DNA from: Pyrinomonadaceae bacterium
Lineage (GTDB): Bacteria > Acidobacteriota > Blastocatellia > Pyrinomonadales > Pyrinomonadaceae
Assembly (NCBI GenBank): GCA_014380365.1
Contig: JACMJZ010000031.1
Coordinates: 248,001-312,000 of the forward strand
DNA: 64,000 bases
Direction: 5' to 3'
Part shown: in pieces, positions 60,783 to 64,000 of the stretch
Layout: every line of letters starts with the position of its first letter
How positions within the stretch are numbered: position 1 is the first letter of the stretch
Position numbers and translations under genes: made by a program
Notes under the pieces: generated by a model
Databases searched by the model: none
What the model was told of the DNA's origin: nothing
What the model saw: the letters and a program-made list of their open reading frames with translations, nothing else

Positions 60783-61094
60783 ATGCCAAAGTTTCTAATT
60801 GAACGAGAGATTCCCGGTGCAGGAAAACTGACTGGTGAGGAGTTGCAGGCGATTTCGCAGAAGTCCTGTAGTGTACTGCAGAGTATGGGGCCACAGATTC
60901 AGTGGATCCAGAGTTATGTCACAGGCGACAAGATTTATTGCGTGTACATCGCTCCTAATGAGGAGATGGTCCGGGAGCATGCCAACCAGGGTGGCTTTCC
61001 CGCGAATCGCATTTCGGAAATCAAGTCGACCATCGATCCGACGACGGCGGAAGAGCAATCAGCGGTCAGCAAACAGCAATCAGCCAGCAGTTAA
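60783..61094 (+). CDS. DUF4242 (SCO4226-like nickel-binding family) protein
   Basis: 103 aa with ribosome site TAGGAGG. The DUF4242 pattern is clear: FLIEREIPGAGKLTGEELQA, LQSMGPQIQWIQSYVTGDKI, YCVYIAPNEEMVREHANQGG and FPANRISEIKSTIDP. Family members are ferredoxin-like-fold homodimers, one of which (SCO4226) binds nickel. The last 14 residues (AEEQSAVSKQQSASS type) come from a CAATCAGCGGTCAGC repeat. It is placed between E1-beta and E2, so a link to that complex is likely but unknown. Confidence 0.88.
   Translation: MPKFLIEREIPGAGKLTGEELQAISQKSCSVLQSMGPQIQWIQSYVTGDKIYCVYIAPNEEMVREHANQGGFPANRISEIKSTIDPTTAEEQSAVSKQQSASS
61051..61092 (+). repeat. CAATCAGCGGTCAGC repeat at the end of the DUF4242 gene
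   Basis: Words AGCAATCAGCGGTCAGCAAA and CAGCAATCAGCCAGCAG run through the last codons and stop of the DUF4242 gene. GC-rich palindromic words (CCGGGCTGCCCGGCCGGGAC) follow to 61163. Confidence 0.65.
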
Positions 61095-61180
61095 CGAAAG
61101 AATGCGGGCGGGATGAGCACCTCAGCCGGGCTGCCCGGCCGGGACCCCGCCGCCCGCGGTCCCAGTGTTTTGGAGAACCT

Positions 61181-62662
61181 ATGAGTACAGAAGTTGTAAT
61201 GCCCCAGATGGGTGAGTCCATCGCGGAAGGAACTATAACGAAGTGGTTGAAAAACGTTGGCGACCGCGTCGAGCGTGACGAGCCGCTGTTTGAGATTTCC
61301 ACGGACAAGGTTGACGCGGAAATTCCGTCGCCGGCCGCCGGCACCTTAACAGAGATCCGTTTCCAGGAGGGCGATACGGTTGAGATCAATACCACCGTCG
61401 CGGTTCTTGATGGCGGCGCGGGAGGTGCTGTCAAAGATGCCGCACCGGTAACAGAGGATGCGGTTGCCAAAACGGAAGCGTCGCCACAACCAGCCGAAGA
61501 CAAACCGGCTGCAGCTGCGCCGGCCTCAGCTGAAGTTTCTCAAGCGGCCGAGGTGGGCCAGGCACCGAGTGCCGCAGCATCAACGCCCACAGCTCAACAA
61601 GCAGACGGCGCGAAAGCAGCGGCGCCAAAACAACCTGGAGAATCCCGGAAAACTGAAGGACCGCGCGCTGAGGTGGTTCAAGCCGCGCCTTCATCGTTAA
61701 AGGACAACGGCGGTGGGTCGCCGGCTACTGCTGAAGAACTGCGTCGCACGAAGTCGAGCCCGCTGGTGCGAAAGATCGCTCAAGAACATGGAGTAGACAT
61801 CGCGAGCCTCGAAGGCACCGGACTCAGCGGACGGGTAACCAAGAACGATATTTTGAGTTTTATCGAATCAGGCGCTCCGGTTGCATCGCCGTCTACGTCA
61901 GTCGGCGCCGCGAGCCGGCTAAGTCCCGCTGCCGCTGCTCCGGCGTTGAAACCGGCCGAGGGTGATCGCATCGAGCAGATGTCGGTCATGCGAAAGAAGA
62001 TTGCGGAGCACATGGTTTCCTCGCGACGCACTTCAGCGCACGTCACGACGGTCTACGAAATCGACATGACCGCTATCGCTAAAATTCGCGAGAAGAACAA
62101 GGATGCATTCTTCGAACGCACCGGCACCAAGCTCACCTACATGCCGTTTATCTTTCAAGCAGTGAATACAGCCCTACGCAAGTTTCCGATCTTTAACGCG
62201 CAGGTTAGTGGGGATCAGATAATTTACAAGCGCGACATCAATCTTGGGATGGCAGTCGCGCTGGATTGGGGTTTGATCGTCCCCGTGATTAAGCGAGCTG
62301 ACGATTTGAGCATTTCCGGGTTGGCGCGGGCGGCAAACGATCTGGCTGATCGCGCGCGCACGAAGCAGTTGAAACCGGATGAAGTTGGCGGCGGTACCTT
62401 TACGATTACAAACCCTGGCGTCTTCGGTGGTCTCTTCGGCACCCCGATCATCAATCAACCTCAACTCGCAATTCTGGGAGTCGGCAAAATTGAGAAGCGG
62501 GCAAAGGTTGTTACCTCGTCGGAGGGTGACGACTACATGGCGATCAGGTGGATGGCTTATTTTGCGCTCAGCTTTGATCATCGCGTGATTGACGGCGCCG
62601 ATGCTGAACGCTTTCTGGCATTCGTCAAAGAGTTGTTGGAGGCCGGAGAGTTTACGCTTTAA
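61181..62662 (+). CDS. 2-oxoacid dehydrogenase E2 (dihydrolipoyl acyltransferase)
   Basis: 493 aa; transfers the acyl group to CoA. One lipoyl domain (1-80) with lipoyl-Lys43 in FEISTDKVDAEIPSP; a long Ala/Pro/Gln-rich linker (about 90-185); peripheral subunit-binding domain (about 187-225; SPLVRKIAQEHGVDIASLEG); catalytic domain (about 265-493) with MSVMRKKIAEHMVSSRRTSA and the active-site SFDHRVIDGADAERFL (His about 467). One lipoyl domain is the usual number for branched-chain or Gram-negative pyruvate-type variants of this size. Last gene of the operon; the ribosome site is GGAGAACC. Confidence 0.94.
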   Translation: MSTEVVMPQMGESIAEGTITKWLKNVGDRVERDEPLFEISTDKVDAEIPSPAAGTLTEIRFQEGDTVEINTTVAVLDGGAGGAVKDAAPVTEDAVAKTEASPQPAEDKPAAAAPASAEVSQAAEVGQAPSAAASTPTAQQADGAKAAAPKQPGESRKTEGPRAEVVQAAPSSLKDNGGGSPATAEELRRTKSSPLVRKIAQEHGVDIASLEGTGLSGRVTKNDILSFIESGAPVASPSTSVGAASRLSPAAAAPALKPAEGDRIEQMSVMRKKIAEHMVSSRRTSAHVTTVYEIDMTAIAKIREKNKDAFFERTGTKLTYMPFIFQAVNTALRKFPIFNAQVSGDQIIYKRDINLGMAVALDWGLIVPVIKRADDLSISGLARAANDLADRARTKQLKPDEVGGGTFTITNPGVFGGLFGTPIINQPQLAILGVGKIEKRAKVVTSSEGDDYMAIRWMAYFALSFDHRVIDGADAERFLAFVKELLEAGEFTL

Positions 62663-62980
62663 GAGAACAGACAAGGTTCGATTTTTGACAAGTGCGGTGA
62701 TAGATCCGGAAGTCAGAGTTTATCACCGCAAAATGTTTTGAACTCACTCATCCATTGCGAAAAAATGGCGATTAGATAATGAATGCTGTTCTGCGCGACA
62801 AAGGGGGCGTTAAGCTCTTGACTTAGTTTAGTCATGAGGCTAATAAGGTTGGGCCAATCAAAAGAGACAACATTCGAGTCAGGCAACAGCTGCTTCAGAA
62901 TGTTCGTCAGAGATAAATCGAAATCGTAGTTCGCTTCTGTAGTGAGCTGCTTACCTTCAAGAATAAGGAGACAGTAATTT
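62663..62980. other. Intergenic region between E2 and OmpA-family genes
   Basis: A TGCGGTGATA / TATCACCGCA inverted pair (about 62694-62703 and 62722-62731) lies soon after the E2 stop and may be a terminator without a T-run. The rest is AT-richer unique sequence with the ribosome site AAGGAG of the next gene. No gene seen. Confidence 0.5.
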
Positions 62981-64000
62981 ATGGTAATCCCGAAGTTTAG
63001 AATGTTTTCCTCCCTCGCGCTCGCTATTTCCCTTTTAACCTTTTCGACAGCAATTGCCTTCGCGCAAGACACTACGGGCACCGCCGGCTCGCGAACAGTT
63101 GTCAGCGGCCAGAAGATGAAGATCAAGGGCGTCGTAACGCGACGTGACGCCGATACATTTACTGTCCGCGACAACAATGGCGTTGACACAGTAGTGCGTC
63201 TCGACGATAGAACCAGCGTCAAAGCCAAGGGTGGCTTTCTGCGCAGTGGCGCAAACTATGGACAAACTCAGATCCTGCGCGGTCTCAATCTCGAGGTTGA
63301 CGGTCGTGGCGGGGCTTCAGGAGAATTGCTCGCGGAAAAGATCAGGTTCAACGAATCTGATTTGCGCGTAGCACGGGCTGTGGAATCTCGCGCGGCTCCT
63401 TTAGAAGATCGCGCCTCAACTACTGAGACAAAACTGAGCCAGGTTGAGCAAAACGCCCAGCGTTTGTCTGGTCAATTGGATGAACTCTCGGCAGTTGCCA
63501 ACACCGCCAAGGGTGGCGCCAGGGCAGCTCAGGAAACGGCCGATGCTGCTGTTGCGGGTGTGAACACAACCAACGAACGCATCTCGGCGCTTGATGATTA
63601 CGAGCCGCAGACAGTTTTGGCGGTTAACTTCAAGGTTGGCAGCGCGGCCTTGTCAGTTGACTCGAAAGCCAAGCTCGACGAGCTTGCCACCAAGGCGCTC
63701 AATGCCAAAGGCTATGTGGTCGAAGTCTCCGGCTTCACCGATGCCTCCGGCAGCGTCGAAAGAAACCGTGCGTTGAGCCAGCGTCGCGCCGATGCAGTGA
63801 TTCGTTATCTGGTTGAGAACCACAGCATACCGCTTCGCCGCATTGTCACGCCTTACGGGTTTGGCGAGTCGAATGCAGTTGCGGAGAATAATTCACGCGC
63901 CGGTCGCGCGCAGAATCGCCGGGTCGAAGTGAAGTTGCTGGTCAACAAAGGTCTGATCCAGCAAGCTCCCACTATGACCTCCAGCGGTACGGGTGGGGAT
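62981..64000 (+). CDS. OmpA-family protein, partial (runs off window)
   Basis: An open frame from ATG 62981 to the window end (340 codons) with no stop. AAGGAG lies 10 bases upstream. Signal peptide MFSSLALAISLLTFSTAIAF, then a small beta-barrel-type domain (about 45-125; MKIKGVVTRRDADTFTVRDN), a helical coiled region (about 140-210; TETKLSQVEQNAQRLSGQLD), and an OmpA C-terminal peptidoglycan-binding domain (about 215-325; VSGFTDASGSVERNRALSQR, RADAVIRYLVENHSIP, NRRVEVKLLV). It probably tethers the outer membrane to the cell wall. The minus-strand frame here is a shadow. Confidence 0.88.
   Translation, partial: MVIPKFRMFSSLALAISLLTFSTAIAFAQDTTGTAGSRTVVSGQKMKIKGVVTRRDADTFTVRDNNGVDTVVRLDDRTSVKAKGGFLRSGANYGQTQILRGLNLEVDGRGGASGELLAEKIRFNESDLRVARAVESRAAPLEDRASTTETKLSQVEQNAQRLSGQLDELSAVANTAKGGARAAQETADAAVAGVNTTNERISALDDYEPQTVLAVNFKVGSAALSVDSKAKLDELATKALNAKGYVVEVSGFTDASGSVERNRALSQRRADAVIRYLVENHSIPLRRIVTPYGFGESNAVAENNSRAGRAQNRRVEVKLLVNKGLIQQAPTMTSSGTGGD

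Noticed and set aside
62713-63228. 171-residue minus-strand frame at the right end
   Set aside because: Overlaps the well-supported OmpA-family gene (signal peptide, ribosome site and peptidoglycan-binding domain on plus) and the E2-OmpA intergenic region.

Overview
The window reads as a chromosomal segment of a Gram-negative heterotroph, most likely an acidobacterium of the Blastocatellia/Pyrinomonadaceae kind. This is inferred from gene content: M16 peptidase pairs, DUF4214 exoproteins, a gingipain-type C25 peptidase, tail-collar/DUF6916 proteins, PqqD-like proteins, many signal peptides and outer-membrane or periplasmic proteins, and intergenic regions packed with hairpin repeats. No rRNA, tRNA, CRISPR array or complete prophage was seen.

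Layout. 0-14.7 kb: an active/inactive M16 peptidase pair, a four-helix-bundle gene between inverted repeats, a secreted trypsin-like protease with TPRs, an RskA-like secreted protein, a YdeI/OmdA protein, a fused 2-oxoacid dehydrogenase E1 alpha-beta, a TPR protein, an acyl-CoA dehydrogenase, a flippase-like membrane protein, a two-repeat secreted protein and an ABC permease. 14.8-25.8 kb: a GT39-type glycosyltransferase, a secreted 5'-nucleotidase, an ECF sigma/anti-sigma operon with two unknown secreted proteins, an outer-membrane barrel, a small secreted protein and an FHA-GAF-sigma54 activator. 25.9-31.7 kb: two DUF6916 proteins (one Tat-exported), a GNAT, three tandem tail-collar proteins, and a REP-associated tyrosine transposase (RAYT) flanked by cloverleaf-shaped palindromes.

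32-46.3 kb is an exoprotein island: a 1921-aa beta-helix protein, a C25 peptidase and a 1258-aa extracellular nuclease. The first and third share the same C-terminal module (carboxypeptidase-regulatory-like domain plus DUF4214 pair). The island ends with a PqqD-like domain fused to a Tat-like signal and a four-Cys tail. 46.4-56.5 kb: hsp20-lon, a SIMPL protein, a ferredoxin, three glycosyltransferases, fumarase and a rhodanese. 56.8-62.7 kb: a 2-oxoacid dehydrogenase operon (E3, E1 alpha, E1 beta, a DUF4242 protein, E2). The window ends inside an OmpA-family gene.

The most unusual part is the intergenic DNA. A roughly 150-160 bp element with paired ends and up to three internal hairpins occurs five times, two copies bracketing the RAYT. 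Several further families of imperfect hairpins built from short tandem words occupy gene 3' ends and sometimes supply the last codons and the stop. The 2-oxoacid dehydrogenases, acyl-CoA dehydrogenase and fumarase serve central carbon and branched-chain/fatty acid oxidation. The exoprotein island points to degradation of external protein and nucleic acid, with the secreted nucleotidase plausibly handling released nucleotides.
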